A DNA stretch of 64,000 nucleotides from contig NZ_JAVHJP010000002.1 in the NCBI RefSeq assembly GCF_031020795.1, positions 1-64,000 of the forward strand, in the 5' to 3' direction. The notes under the pieces are model-generated. The model was given only the letters and a program-made list of their open reading frames with translations. It ran no database searches and had not been told where the DNA came from. Below are positions 10,153-18,508 of the stretch, in pieces. Source of the stretch: Hydrogenophaga pseudoflava (lineage in GTDB: Bacteria > Pseudomonadota > Gammaproteobacteria > Burkholderiales > Burkholderiaceae_C). Positions within the stretch are counted from its first letter, which is position 1; each line of letters starts with the position of its first letter. A program made the translations under genes and the position numbers.

Positions 10153-10956
10153 ATGGTCAGCCCCTTGCTTGCCAAGGCCGCGCCCAGTGGGCGCGAGATC
10201 GTCAATGTCACGCCCGAGCGCGCCGGCTGGACCCATGTCGGGTTCCGGGCCGTGCGACTGATGGCGGGTGAAGCCGAAGCCGTGGAAACCGGGGAGCGCG
10301 AGCTGTGCCTGGTGGTGCTCACCGGCACGGTGGACGTCTCCATCGACGGCGACACCCACGCCAACCTGGGCATGCGCAACAGCGTGTTCGAAGAGGTGTC
10401 GCCGGCGGCGGTCTATGTACCGCCCGGCAGGGGGGTGCACATCCGCGCCGTGCGGGCGGCCGAGGTGGCGCTGTGCACGGCGCCGGCCGATGCGCGCAAC
10501 CGCAAGGTGCAGGTCATCGACCCTACGAAGATGAAGCGCAGCGTGCGCGGCAAGGGCACGAACACGCGCTATGTCTGCGACATCCTGCCGCACGACGACC
10601 CGACCGCGGCGCACCTGCTGGTGGTGGAGGTGATGACACCGGCCAGCCATTCGAGCAGCTACCCGCCGCACAAGCACGACCAGGAAACACCGCCCACCGA
10701 GACCCTGCTGGAAGAGACCTACTACCACCGCCTCAACCCGCCGCAGGGCTTTGCCTTCCAGCGCGTCTACACCGACGACCGCAGCCTGGACGAGGCCTGC
10801 GCCGTGGAGGACCACGACGTGGTGATGGTGCCGCGTGGTTACCACCCGGTGGTGGCGCCCCACGGCTACGACCTGTACTACCTCAACGTGATGGCCGGTC
10901 CGAACCGCTTCTGGGTGTTCAAGAACGACCCCCAACACGAATGGATGTTGGAATAG
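10153..10956 (+). CDS. iolB: 5-deoxy-glucuronate isomerase
   Basis: A 267-aa bicupin isomerase converting 5-deoxy-D-glucuronate to 5-dehydro-2-deoxy-D-gluconate, the substrate of IolC. The family metal-site region SSYPPHKHD, a Glu in LEETYYHR and PRGYHPV are all present. ATG 10153 follows AGGAGACACACC. Last gene of the iolCDEB unit; a large hairpin repeat begins 6 nt after the stop and may act as its transcript end or mRNA stabiliser. Confidence 0.95.
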   Translation: MVSPLLAKAAPSGREIVNVTPERAGWTHVGFRAVRLMAGEAEAVETGERELCLVVLTGTVDVSIDGDTHANLGMRNSVFEEVSPAAVYVPPGRGVHIRAVRAAEVALCTAPADARNRKVQVIDPTKMKRSVRGKGTNTRYVCDILPHDDPTAAHLLVVEVMTPASHSSSYPPHKHDQETPPTETLLEETYYHRLNPPQGFAFQRVYTDDRSLDEACAVEDHDVVMVPRGYHPVVAPHGYDLYYLNVMAGPNRFWVFKNDPQHEWMLE

Positions 10957-10961
10957 GGATC

Positions 10962-11215
10962 ACCCCCCTGCGCCGCTGACGAGGCTTCCCCCCTCTCTGG
11001 CGCGCCTTGCGGCGCTTGGAGGGGGGACCACGCCAGTGGCCCGGCAAAGCCGGTTCCGCGGCGTGTGCTGGAAGGACTGCCCCTCTCTCCGGCGTGCGTG
11101 TCTGCACGCCAGGGGGATCGCGGAACCGGCTCCGCCGGGCCCAGATGCCGTCCCCCCTCCAAGCGCCGCAGGCGCGCCAGAGAGGGGGGAAGCCGCGTCA
11201 GCGGCGCAGGGGGAG
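10962..11215. repeat. Long imperfect inverted repeat (hairpin element)
   Basis: Two arms of about 66 bp (10962-11028 and 11150-11215) are reverse complements with only a few differences, around a ~120-bp centre. The centre contains a second pair of arms (CCGGCAAAGCCGGTTCCGCG against CGCGGAACCGGCTCCGCCGG). The arm words CTGCGCCGCTGACG and CTCTCTGGCGCGCC look like the dispersed intergenic repeats common in Comamonadaceae. No coding sequence is supported. It separates iolB from a small convergent gene, so it could serve as a bidirectional terminator or be a non-autonomous mobile repeat. Confidence 0.8.
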
Positions 11216-11431
11216 TTACGCAAGTTCGTGGCGGTCGGCGGCGGCGTACAGATCCTGGGCGAACGCCGGATCGCTCTGGGCCACGTCGTCGGCCATGGCG
11301 CGCAGCTGCTCGGCTTCTTCGAAGCGGGTCAGCGGGCGGGCCGGGGTGGCGCGGGAGTCGAACCAGCTGGCGAAGATCTCGCGGACGGTGCTCAGAAAGT
11401 GGGCGGAATGGGAAAAGGTTGCAGTGCTCAT
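11216..11431 (-). CDS. Small protein of unknown function (71 aa)
   Basis: A 71-residue protein, MSTATFSHSAHFLSTV..., ending ...AAADRHELA, predicted mostly helical and soluble. Not recognised. The ATG at 11431 is preferred over one 7 codons earlier because GAGGAG lies at a good distance. Its upstream region, inside the end of the LysR gene, has two palindromes (11464-11474 and 11477-11490), suggesting regulated expression. It is downstream of, and co-oriented with, the LysR regulator, and its stop abuts the long hairpin repeat. Confidence 0.6.
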   Translation of the reverse strand: MSTATFSHSAHFLSTVREIFASWFDSRATPARPLTRFEEAEQLRAMADDVAQSDPAFAQDLYAAADRHELA

Positions 11432-11463
11432 GACACGCTCCTCAGAGGACAACAGCGGATTTG

Positions 11464-11490
11464 CTGCACTGCAGTATAGGGTAAACCCTA
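11464..11490 (-). promoter_or_regulatory. Double palindrome upstream of the 71-aa gene
   Basis: CTGCACTGCAG (11464-11474) is followed two bases later by TAGGGTAAACCCTA (11477-11490), two adjacent inverted repeats just ahead of the small gene. TGC-rich words like the first resemble the TGCTGCA sites bound by PhaR-type regulators of polyhydroxybutyrate granule genes. The second overlaps the stop codon of the LysR gene. Regulator identity is a guess. Confidence 0.4.
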
Positions 11491-12471
11491 GGTTTTGTGT
11501 CGTGATGTAGGTCCGGTGTTTTGGGGAGAGCTCTCCAGATCACCGAATCCGTCCGCCATCGCCTCGCGCAAGAAGTTCACCAGGGCCGACACCGCCAAAG
11601 GCACATGGGCCGAATACGGGCGGATGGCGTAGAGCCGGTCGGCGAACGAACCCACCGGGGTCCAGCCCGGCAGCACCTCCACCAGCTTGCCGGCCTTCAG
11701 GGCCGCTTGCGCGCTGAAGTCCGGCAGCAGGGCGATGCCCAGGCCATCCAGGGCCGCGTCGCGCAGCGCCTCGCTGTTGTTGGCGGCCAGCGAGCCGCGC
11801 ACCTGCACCGTCACCCGTTCGCCGAGGCTTGCCTCGCGCGGCTCCAGCGTCCAGGCCGGGTTGTCCTGCGAGCGTGGGTAGTGCAGGCAGTTGTGGTCCA
11901 CCAGGTCGGCCGGGTGCCTGGGCGTGCCGTGGCGGCGCAGGTAGGCGCGACTGGCCACCAGCACCGAGCGCGTGGCGCACAACGTCCAGGCCACATGGGT
12001 GTCCGGCGGGTGGGCGGTGTGGCGGATCGCGAGGTCGAAGCCTTCGGTGGCCAGCGACGAGAGCCGATCGGCCATGTTCAGCTCGACCCGCACCTCCGGG
12101 TGCTGGCGCAGGAACTCGGCCAGCAACGGCACCAGCTGCTGGCGCGCCAGCGCCACTGGCGCGGTCAGCCGCACCAGGCCGCGCGGCGCGCCGGCCAGGT
12201 CGCGCACCTGGGCCACGCTCTGGGCGATCTGGTCGAACGCCGGGCGCGCCTGGTCGGCCAGCCGCTGACCGGCTTCGGTGAGCCGCACGCTGCGCGTCGT
12301 GCGCTGCACCAGGGCCACGCCGGCCAGCCGCTCCAGCTCGGCGATGCGCTGGCTCATGGCGGCTTTGCTCACGCCCAGCCTCGCCGCGGCGGCGGTGTAG
12401 CTGCCCTGCTGGTCGAGCACGGTGAGCCAGTGCACATGGCTCCAGAGTTCGTGGATTTTCTGTTCGTTCAT
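11488..12471 (-). CDS. LysR-family transcriptional regulator
   Basis: A 327-aa LysR-type regulator. The N-terminal winged helix-turn-helix covers about residues 5-65 (DQQGSYTAAAARLGVSKAAMSQRIAEL is typical, read in two pieces). A LysR substrate-binding domain follows from about 90. It diverges from the iolA/mmsA gene, whose promoter region it shares, so it probably controls that dehydrogenase and itself. In-frame ATGs at 12486 and 12498 are alternatives. The one at 12471 (MNEQKIHELW) leaves the GTTCA inverted repeat outside the coding region. Confidence 0.85.
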   Translation of the reverse strand: MNEQKIHELWSHVHWLTVLDQQGSYTAAAARLGVSKAAMSQRIAELERLAGVALVQRTTRSVRLTEAGQRLADQARPAFDQIAQSVAQVRDLAGAPRGLVRLTAPVALARQQLVPLLAEFLRQHPEVRVELNMADRLSSLATEGFDLAIRHTAHPPDTHVAWTLCATRSVLVASRAYLRRHGTPRHPADLVDHNCLHYPRSQDNPAWTLEPREASLGERVTVQVRGSLAANNSEALRDAALDGLGIALLPDFSAQAALKAGKLVEVLPGWTPVGSFADRLYAIRPYSAHVPLAVSALVNFLREAMADGFGDLESSPQNTGPTSRHKT

Positions 12472-12481
12472 GGTCCGATTG

Positions 12482-12497
12482 TTCATCAATGTGAACA
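12482..12497. promoter_or_regulatory. Inverted repeat in the lysR-mmsA divergent promoter
   Basis: GTTCATCAATGTGAAC: arms GTTCA/TGAAC around six bases, 16 bp in total, containing a T-N11-A core as LysR-family sites do. It sits between the divergent LysR gene and iolA/mmsA, the usual place for a LysR box. Confidence 0.5.
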
Positions 12498-12576
12498 ATC
12501 AATTCAAGTTTTTGGTCTTGTATCGACCGGGGCCGGTTCCTAGACTGCGGGCATTCATCCAACGGAGACCCCTTCC

Positions 12577-14103
<1,527 letters not shown>

Positions 14104-14124
14104 TCTTTTTCGACTGTCTGAATG

Positions 14125-14161
14125 GCCTCGTTGCGCTTTGGCGTGGCGAGGCTTTTTTTTT
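14125..14161 (+). terminator. Rho-independent terminator of mmsA
   Basis: Stem GCCTCG (14125-14130) pairs with CGAGGC (14147-14152), followed directly by a run of nine T (14153-14161). It lies 22 nt after the mmsA stop codon. Confidence 0.85.
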
Positions 14162-14474
14162 GGCTGCTTCTGTGGCGGGTCTGAGCTGGGGCGGAGGACT
14201 GCGCTCATGTCCCCCGACGGCCTGCGGCCGTCTCCTCCTTTACTTCGCTTCCCCCTCCATCCCAGCTCAGACCTTGATTCGCGTTGGTGCGCCCAACGGG
14301 GATGGCATGTTTAACGAGCCTTCTCGGTACGGCAGAGTCAGGGTCTCGTTTCGACCGAGAACTGCCGTTCGGACCACTGAAAGCGCCATGGTCTTCCAAT
14401 GAACGAGGTGGCCGAGTGCTGCGGGATACATTTAACCCTTCGGCACAAACGCGCACCCCAACCCGCTATAGGTC
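14162..14474. other. Intergenic DNA, left flank of the restriction-gene island
   Basis: From the mmsA terminator to the Mrr-like gene. It holds the left hairpin element (14178-14273) and then about 200 bases with no convincing gene. The stretch 14280-14400 has several short inverted words (for example CCGAGAACTGCCGTTCGG) but no clear promoter. GC content starts to fall here towards the Mrr-like gene. A weak start region for that gene (CTATAGGTC at about 14466) lies at its right end. Confidence 0.6.
14178..14273. repeat. Left hairpin element flanking the Mrr-like gene
   Basis: A 96-bp imperfect hairpin. Outer arms are perfect 13-bp complements (14178-14190 and 14261-14273). The inside carries a 47-bp core (14203-14249) that recurs exactly, in reverse complement, at 15567-15613 on the other side of the Mrr-like gene. 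The core has its own hairpin, GACGGCC-TGC-GGCCGTC. No protein is supported here. Confidence 0.8.
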
Positions 14475-15410
14475 ATGCCAGTCCCAACCTACGACCAATT
14501 CATTGAGCCAATCCTGCGCTACCTCGCGCTGCATCCCCAAGGATCGACCGCTCCAGCGGCTCACGAGGCTGCAGCAAAGCAACTAGGTCTCACCGACGAA
14601 GAGAAGGCGCTTATCCTTCCCAGTGGTGTTCAGCGTGTCTACAAGAACAGGGCCGGTTGGGCACACGACCGTCTGAAGCGTGCTGGTCTTTCAAGCTCAC
14701 CCAAACACGGTTTCTGGAAACTCACAGCTGCAGGCATCGAATTTGCGAAATCGAATCCGGCTCCACTGTCCGACGTCGCTGTTCAGAAGCTAGCCAGCGA
14801 ATACCTTGGGGTCACTCTCAAGCCATCTGGCGCGAGTGGGCTACCGCCGGCGAAACCGGCACTTGTTGCCATTGATCACAAGACGCCCACTGCAGCGACT
14901 CCTGATGATCAACTTGATTGGGCAATGGCTGCACTTCGGCAGTCCGCAAGCGATGATTTACTGGAGCGACTCGCCAGCGTCTCCCCGAGCTTCTTTGAGA
15001 ACCTCGTGCTCGACGTGCTTCATCGAATGGGCTACGGCGCGTCGAGAGACGACTTGGTCCAAACTGGAGGTCCGGGAGATGGCGGCGTTGATGGAGTCAT
15101 CAACCTAGACCGACTAGGACTGGAAAAAGTATACGTCCAAGCCAAGCGCTGGCAGCAATCAATCGGACGCCCCGACATTCAGGCGTTCTATGGAGCGCTC
15201 GCTGGACAAAAGGCAAAGAAGGGCATCTTCATCACTACATCCACGTTCACACCGCAGGCTTGTGAATTCGCAAAGTCTGTCGAAGGAATCGTCCTTATTG
15301 ATGGTGCTCGCTTGACAAATCTGATGATCGAATACGAGGTCGGCATTAGTTCCAGAACAATCCGAATTCCAAAGGTCGACTCAGATTACTTCGACGAAGA
15401 TGCAACATAG
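14475..15410 (+). CDS. Mrr-like restriction endonuclease
   Basis: A 311-aa type IV restriction enzyme candidate. Residues 1 to about 95 form the Mrr N-terminal winged-helix domain (MPVPTYDQFIEPILRYL). The C-terminal catalytic domain, about 165-290, has the PD-(D/E)xK-type core GGPGDGGVDGVINLD with Asp206 and VQAKRW with Gln222/Lys224, as in Mrr. Such enzymes cut modified DNA, often as a defence against phage. There is no companion methylase. Base composition is lower in GC than in its neighbours and codon use looks foreign. It stands alone inside an island bounded by inverted hairpin elements, consistent with acquisition as a single-gene cassette. Confidence 0.88.
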   Translation: MPVPTYDQFIEPILRYLALHPQGSTAPAAHEAAAKQLGLTDEEKALILPSGVQRVYKNRAGWAHDRLKRAGLSSSPKHGFWKLTAAGIEFAKSNPAPLSDVAVQKLASEYLGVTLKPSGASGLPPAKPALVAIDHKTPTAATPDDQLDWAMAALRQSASDDLLERLASVSPSFFENLVLDVLHRMGYGASRDDLVQTGGPGDGGVDGVINLDRLGLEKVYVQAKRWQQSIGRPDIQAFYGALAGQKAKKGIFITTSTFTPQACEFAKSVEGIVLIDGARLTNLMIEYEVGISSRTIRIPKVDSDYFDEDAT

Positions 15411-15740
15411 CCCTTTGGTAGGAACGAGGCTTCGCGGCCAGCTGCTGGCTCCGCAATACCTCGAACATTGAGGGTCTGCTCCTGGCCGAAACAGGTCAAT
15501 CTGAAAAGTGAATGACCGCCGCCACGCGCGCCAACCCCCGGACCGGCGCACCGGGGTGCTAGGCAGAGCGAAGTAAAGGAGGAGACGGCCGCAGGCCGTC
15601 GGGGGACATGAGCGGCGCAGGGCGCCCCGGTGCACCGGTCCAGCGAGCGAGGCGCCGCGCGGCGGCGCACGGGGCCCTGCCGAACGGGACAGGGGTCGAC
15701 TGCGGGCAGTCTGATGGACGGGAGGCCGCGCCGAAGACCC
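15411..15740. other. Intergenic DNA, right flank of the restriction-gene island
   Basis: Between the Mrr-like stop and the convergent IclR gene. It contains a small hairpin (GCCAGCTGCTGGC near 15437), then unremarkable sequence, then the right hairpin element (15540-15641), then GC-rich DNA up to the IclR stop. No gene with plausible start and composition was found. Confidence 0.6.
15540..15641. repeat. Right hairpin element flanking the Mrr-like gene
   Basis: Outer arms 15540-15556 and 15625-15641 are 17-bp complements with one mismatch. They enclose the exact reverse complement (15567-15613) of the 47-bp core at 14203-14249. The outer arms differ in sequence from those of the left element while still pairing within themselves. 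Confidence 0.8.
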
Positions 15741-16523
15741 TTAAGGTTCGGGCAGCTTCGACAGTTCCAGGCAGATCTCCTCTTTCAGGCGCAGCAGGTG
15801 GGGGGCGAGGGTCTTGATCCAGCGTTCGGGCGGTTCCTGCGTGGACATGCTGACGTTGATGACGCAGAGACCTTCCGAGGACGGGAACGCGGTGGCCAGC
15901 GCCAGAACCTCGGGCTGCCAGCTGGCCCAGCAATAGCCCTTGGACTTCATGCTCTCCATCGACGCCTCGATGGCCTTTTTGACCTCCGGCCAGTGCCGGC
16001 CATTGCGTTTCTTGAAGATGGGCTCCAGCAGCCGGTAGCGGCCCGTGGGCGCCGCCGCCAGGTACGCCCGGCCCAGTGAGGTGAGTTCCATGGGCACGCG
16101 CTGGCCGGACACGACGTTGCGCAAAGCCACGCGACGGTTGTAGCGGATCGACTCCAGGTAGACCATCTCGTCCCGGTCGGGGTAGGCCAGGCCGACGTTG
16201 ATGCGTTCGCGTTCGGCCAGGGCGCGCATGCGCGGCGCAGCAATGGCCAGCACCTGCGAGCCCGAGCGCATCGCATGCCCCAGGCTGAGCACCAGCGGCG
16301 CGAGCCGGTAGGCGCGGCGGGCGCGGTCCTGCTGCAGCAGTCCGGCCGCGACCAGGGTCTGGGTCAGGCGGCTCACCGTGGAGTTGGACAGACCGGTCCG
16401 CTCGGCGATCTCTCCGTTGCCCAGCAGGTCCGACCCGGGCCGGAAGGCGCGCAGGATGTCGGCGCCGCGCAGCAGGGAGCGGTTCGCGGCCGATCGGCCG
16501 GGGTGTTCTTCGAGCGGGTTCAT
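15741..16523 (-). CDS. IclR-family transcriptional regulator
   Basis: A 260-aa regulator. The IclR winged helix-turn-helix is at about residues 15-75 (LLGNGEIAERTGLSNSTVSR), followed by a GAF-like effector domain with VYLESIRY and LTSLGRAYLA. ATG 16523 (MNPLEEHPG) is chosen because GAAGGAACC lies just before it; a start eight codons earlier is possible. It diverges from the TTT binding protein that begins the carboxylate cluster, with the palindrome TTCCACTCAGTGGAA between them. It probably controls the whole 16718-29389 set. Confidence 0.88.
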   Translation of the reverse strand: MNPLEEHPGRSAANRSLLRGADILRAFRPGSDLLGNGEIAERTGLSNSTVSRLTQTLVAAGLLQQDRARRAYRLAPLVLSLGHAMRSGSQVLAIAAPRMRALAERERINVGLAYPDRDEMVYLESIRYNRRVALRNVVSGQRVPMELTSLGRAYLAAAPTGRYRLLEPIFKKRNGRHWPEVKKAIEASMESMKSKGYCWASWQPEVLALATAFPSSEGLCVINVSMSTQEPPERWIKTLAPHLLRLKEEICLELSKLPEP

Positions 16524-16591
16524 GGCGGTTCCTTCGCAGGTGTGCACCCGGTTCCGGGGGCTGTTTCCATGGGGGCAGGGGTCATTCTAAT

Positions 16592-16606
16592 TTCCACTCA
16601 GTGGAA
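16592..16606. promoter_or_regulatory. Palindromic IclR operator candidate, copy 1
   Basis: TTCCACTCAGTGGAA, a 15-bp perfect inverted repeat with central C, in the divergent promoter between the IclR gene and the first TTT binding protein. A closely similar palindrome, TTCCATTCTGTGGAA, precedes the second TTT binding protein about 8.6 kb away, arguing for a shared regulator. Confidence 0.65.
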
Positions 16607-16717
16607 TTGAGAGGGTTCCAAAGCGGACGCGTGGTCCTAAGCTCAGGACTCGCCCAACCGGTCGAAGCAGCGCCGAACCAGAGGCGGCTCCCGACCCCTT
16701 CCACCCAGGAGACACCC

Positions 16718-17695
16718 ATGAAACTCTTTTCCATTTCCCTGCGCAGCCTGGCCAGTGGCCTGTGCCTGAGTCTGGCGGCCTTCGCCGGTGCGGCCCATGC
16801 CGAGTACCCGGCGGACAAGCCGGTGCGCATCGTCGTGCCGTTCGCCCCTGGCGGTGGCACCGACCTGATCGCCCGCACCCTGGGCCTGGGCATGTCGCAG
16901 GCGCTGGGCCAGACGGTGATCGTCGAAAACAAGCCCGGTGCCGGCACGGTGATCGGCACCGATCTGGTCGCCAAGAGCGCGCCGGACGGCTACACCCTGG
17001 TGATCGCCACCATGGCGCACGCGGTGAACCCCAGCCTGCTCTCCAAGCTGCCCTACAACAACGACACCGCGTTCGCGCCGGTGAGCCTGGTCGGCCGGGG
17101 GCCGAACGTGCTGGTGGTGCGCACCGAAAGTCCGTACAAGTCCGTGAAGGACGTGCTGGACGCCGTGAAGTCGGGCAAGAAGCTGACCTATGCGTCCCAG
17201 GGCAACGGCACCTCGGCCCACCTGGCCGGCGAAATGTTCGTCAACCTCACCAAGGCCGACCTGCTGCACATCCCCTACCGCGGCGCGGGCCCGGCCATGA
17301 ACGACCTGCTCGGAGGCCAGGTGGACCTGTTCTTCGGCACCGCCGCCGCCGTGTCCAGCATGGTGGAACAGGGCAAGCTGCGCGCCCTGGCGGTGACCAC
17401 GCCCGAGCCGTCGCCCGCCTTCAAGGGGGTGCCCACGGTGGCGGCCACGGTGCCGGGCTACTCGGTCGAAAGCTGGTACGGCTTCTTCGTACCCGCCGGC
17501 ACGCCCGCTCCCGTGATCGCCAAGCTCAACGCCGCCATCAAGAAGGCCGCGCAAAGCCCCGAGTTCGTCAAGAAGGTGGAGCACGAAGGCCTGGTGGTCA
17601 ACGCGTCCGACCCCGCCGAGTTCGACCGCTATGTGAAGGCTGAAGAGGCGCGCTGGAGAAAGATCGTCAAGGAAAACAACATCAAGGCCGACTGA
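16718..17695 (+). CDS. Tripartite tricarboxylate transporter (Bug-type) binding protein 1
   Basis: A 325-aa periplasmic solute receptor of the Bug/TctC family. The signal peptide covers about residues 1-28 (ending AGAAHA), followed by the typical YPADKPVRIVVPFAPGGGTD and ASQGNGTSAHLAG motifs that hold a carboxylate ligand. It lies far from any tctAB genes of its own; orphan receptors like this are common in Burkholderiales and may dock with a shared TctAB or act in sensing. ACCCAGGAGACACCC precedes the start. It opens the plus-strand catabolic cluster under the IclR palindrome. Confidence 0.9.
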   Translation: MKLFSISLRSLASGLCLSLAAFAGAAHAEYPADKPVRIVVPFAPGGGTDLIARTLGLGMSQALGQTVIVENKPGAGTVIGTDLVAKSAPDGYTLVIATMAHAVNPSLLSKLPYNNDTAFAPVSLVGRGPNVLVVRTESPYKSVKDVLDAVKSGKKLTYASQGNGTSAHLAGEMFVNLTKADLLHIPYRGAGPAMNDLLGGQVDLFFGTAAAVSSMVEQGKLRALAVTTPEPSPAFKGVPTVAATVPGYSVESWYGFFVPAGTPAPVIAKLNAAIKKAAQSPEFVKKVEHEGLVVNASDPAEFDRYVKAEEARWRKIVKENNIKAD

Positions 17696-17711
17696 GCCGC
17701 GGGTGCCCGAC

Positions 17712-18503
17712 ATGGACTACACACTGATTGAACTGAACGTGAGCGAAGGCATTGCCACACTCACCCTCAACCGCCCCGACAAGCGCAACGCCATGAGCGA
17801 CGGCATGCGGTCGGAATTCATCCACGCGCTGGAGTCGGTGACCGCCGACAAGGCGATCCGCGCCCTGGTGCTCACCGGCGCCGGCAAGGGCTTCTGTGCC
17901 GGGGGCGACATTGCGGGCATGCAAAAGCGCATGAACGCCCCGGCCGGCGAGGTGGGCTTCAACGGCTGGCACCGCCAGCAGCGTGTGCACCACACGCAGG
18001 CCCTGCTGCACACCTGCCCCAAGCCGGTGATCGCCGCGGTGAACGGCGCGGCCTCCGGCCTGGGGGCCGACACCGCGCTGGCCTGCGACTTCATCATCGC
18101 CAGCGAGTGGGCGAGCTTTGCCTGGTCGTATGTGCTGCGCGGCATCATCCCGGACGGCGGCGGCATGTACTTCCTGCCGCGCCGCGTGGGCCTGGCCAAG
18201 GCCAAGGAACTGATCTTCACCGGCCGACAGGTGAAGGTGGACGAAGCGCTGGCGCTGGGCATCGTGGACCGCAAGACCAGCGCCGACACGCTGCTGGCCG
18301 ACGCGCAGGCCTGGGCCGCCGAGCTGAGCCAGGCCTCCAGCACGGCCATCGCGCTGACCAAGACCATCCTCAACCAGAGCTTCGAGCTGAGCTCGCACGA
18401 CGTGTTCGCGCAGGGCAGCCAGGCGCAGGGCATCTGCTACACCAGCAGCGAGCACCGCGCCTCGGTGGAAGCGTTTCTGGCCAAGGCCGCCGGCAAGGAG
18501 TGA
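17712..18503 (+). CDS. Enoyl-CoA hydratase/isomerase family protein
   Basis: A 263-aa crotonase-fold enzyme. It has the CoA-binding oxyanion-hole segments CAGGDIAGM and VNGAASGLGADTALACD and the helix GIIPDGGGMYFLPRRVG. The second position usually held by the Glu general acid is Asp/Gly here, so hydratase versus isomerase activity is open. A GTG at 17703 is an alternative start. It begins 17 nt after the TTT gene and is 5 nt ahead of the acyl-CoA ligase, so it belongs to one operon. It probably acts on the CoA ester of the imported acid. Confidence 0.85.
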   Translation: MDYTLIELNVSEGIATLTLNRPDKRNAMSDGMRSEFIHALESVTADKAIRALVLTGAGKGFCAGGDIAGMQKRMNAPAGEVGFNGWHRQQRVHHTQALLHTCPKPVIAAVNGAASGLGADTALACDFIIASEWASFAWSYVLRGIIPDGGGMYFLPRRVGLAKAKELIFTGRQVKVDEALALGIVDRKTSADTLLADAQAWAAELSQASSTAIALTKTILNQSFELSSHDVFAQGSQAQGICYTSSEHRASVEAFLAKAAGKE

Positions 18504-18508
18504 AAAAC

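Noticed and set aside
7183..10956. A very long plus-strand open frame (over 1,200 codons) across iolD, iolE and iolB
   Set aside because: Most of it is out of frame with clear iolD and iolE genes and is Arg/Pro/Ala-rich as expected of a GC-rich shadow. Only its last part, from ATG 10153, is real (iolB).
14284..14586. Possible 100-codon gene upstream of the Mrr-like gene
   Set aside because: No ribosome site, no recognisable motif, and it overlaps the start of the convincing Mrr-like frame in another frame.
15630..16079. Plus-strand open frame opposite the IclR gene
   Set aside because: Antisense to a clear IclR-family protein and partly formed by the hairpin element; no motifs.
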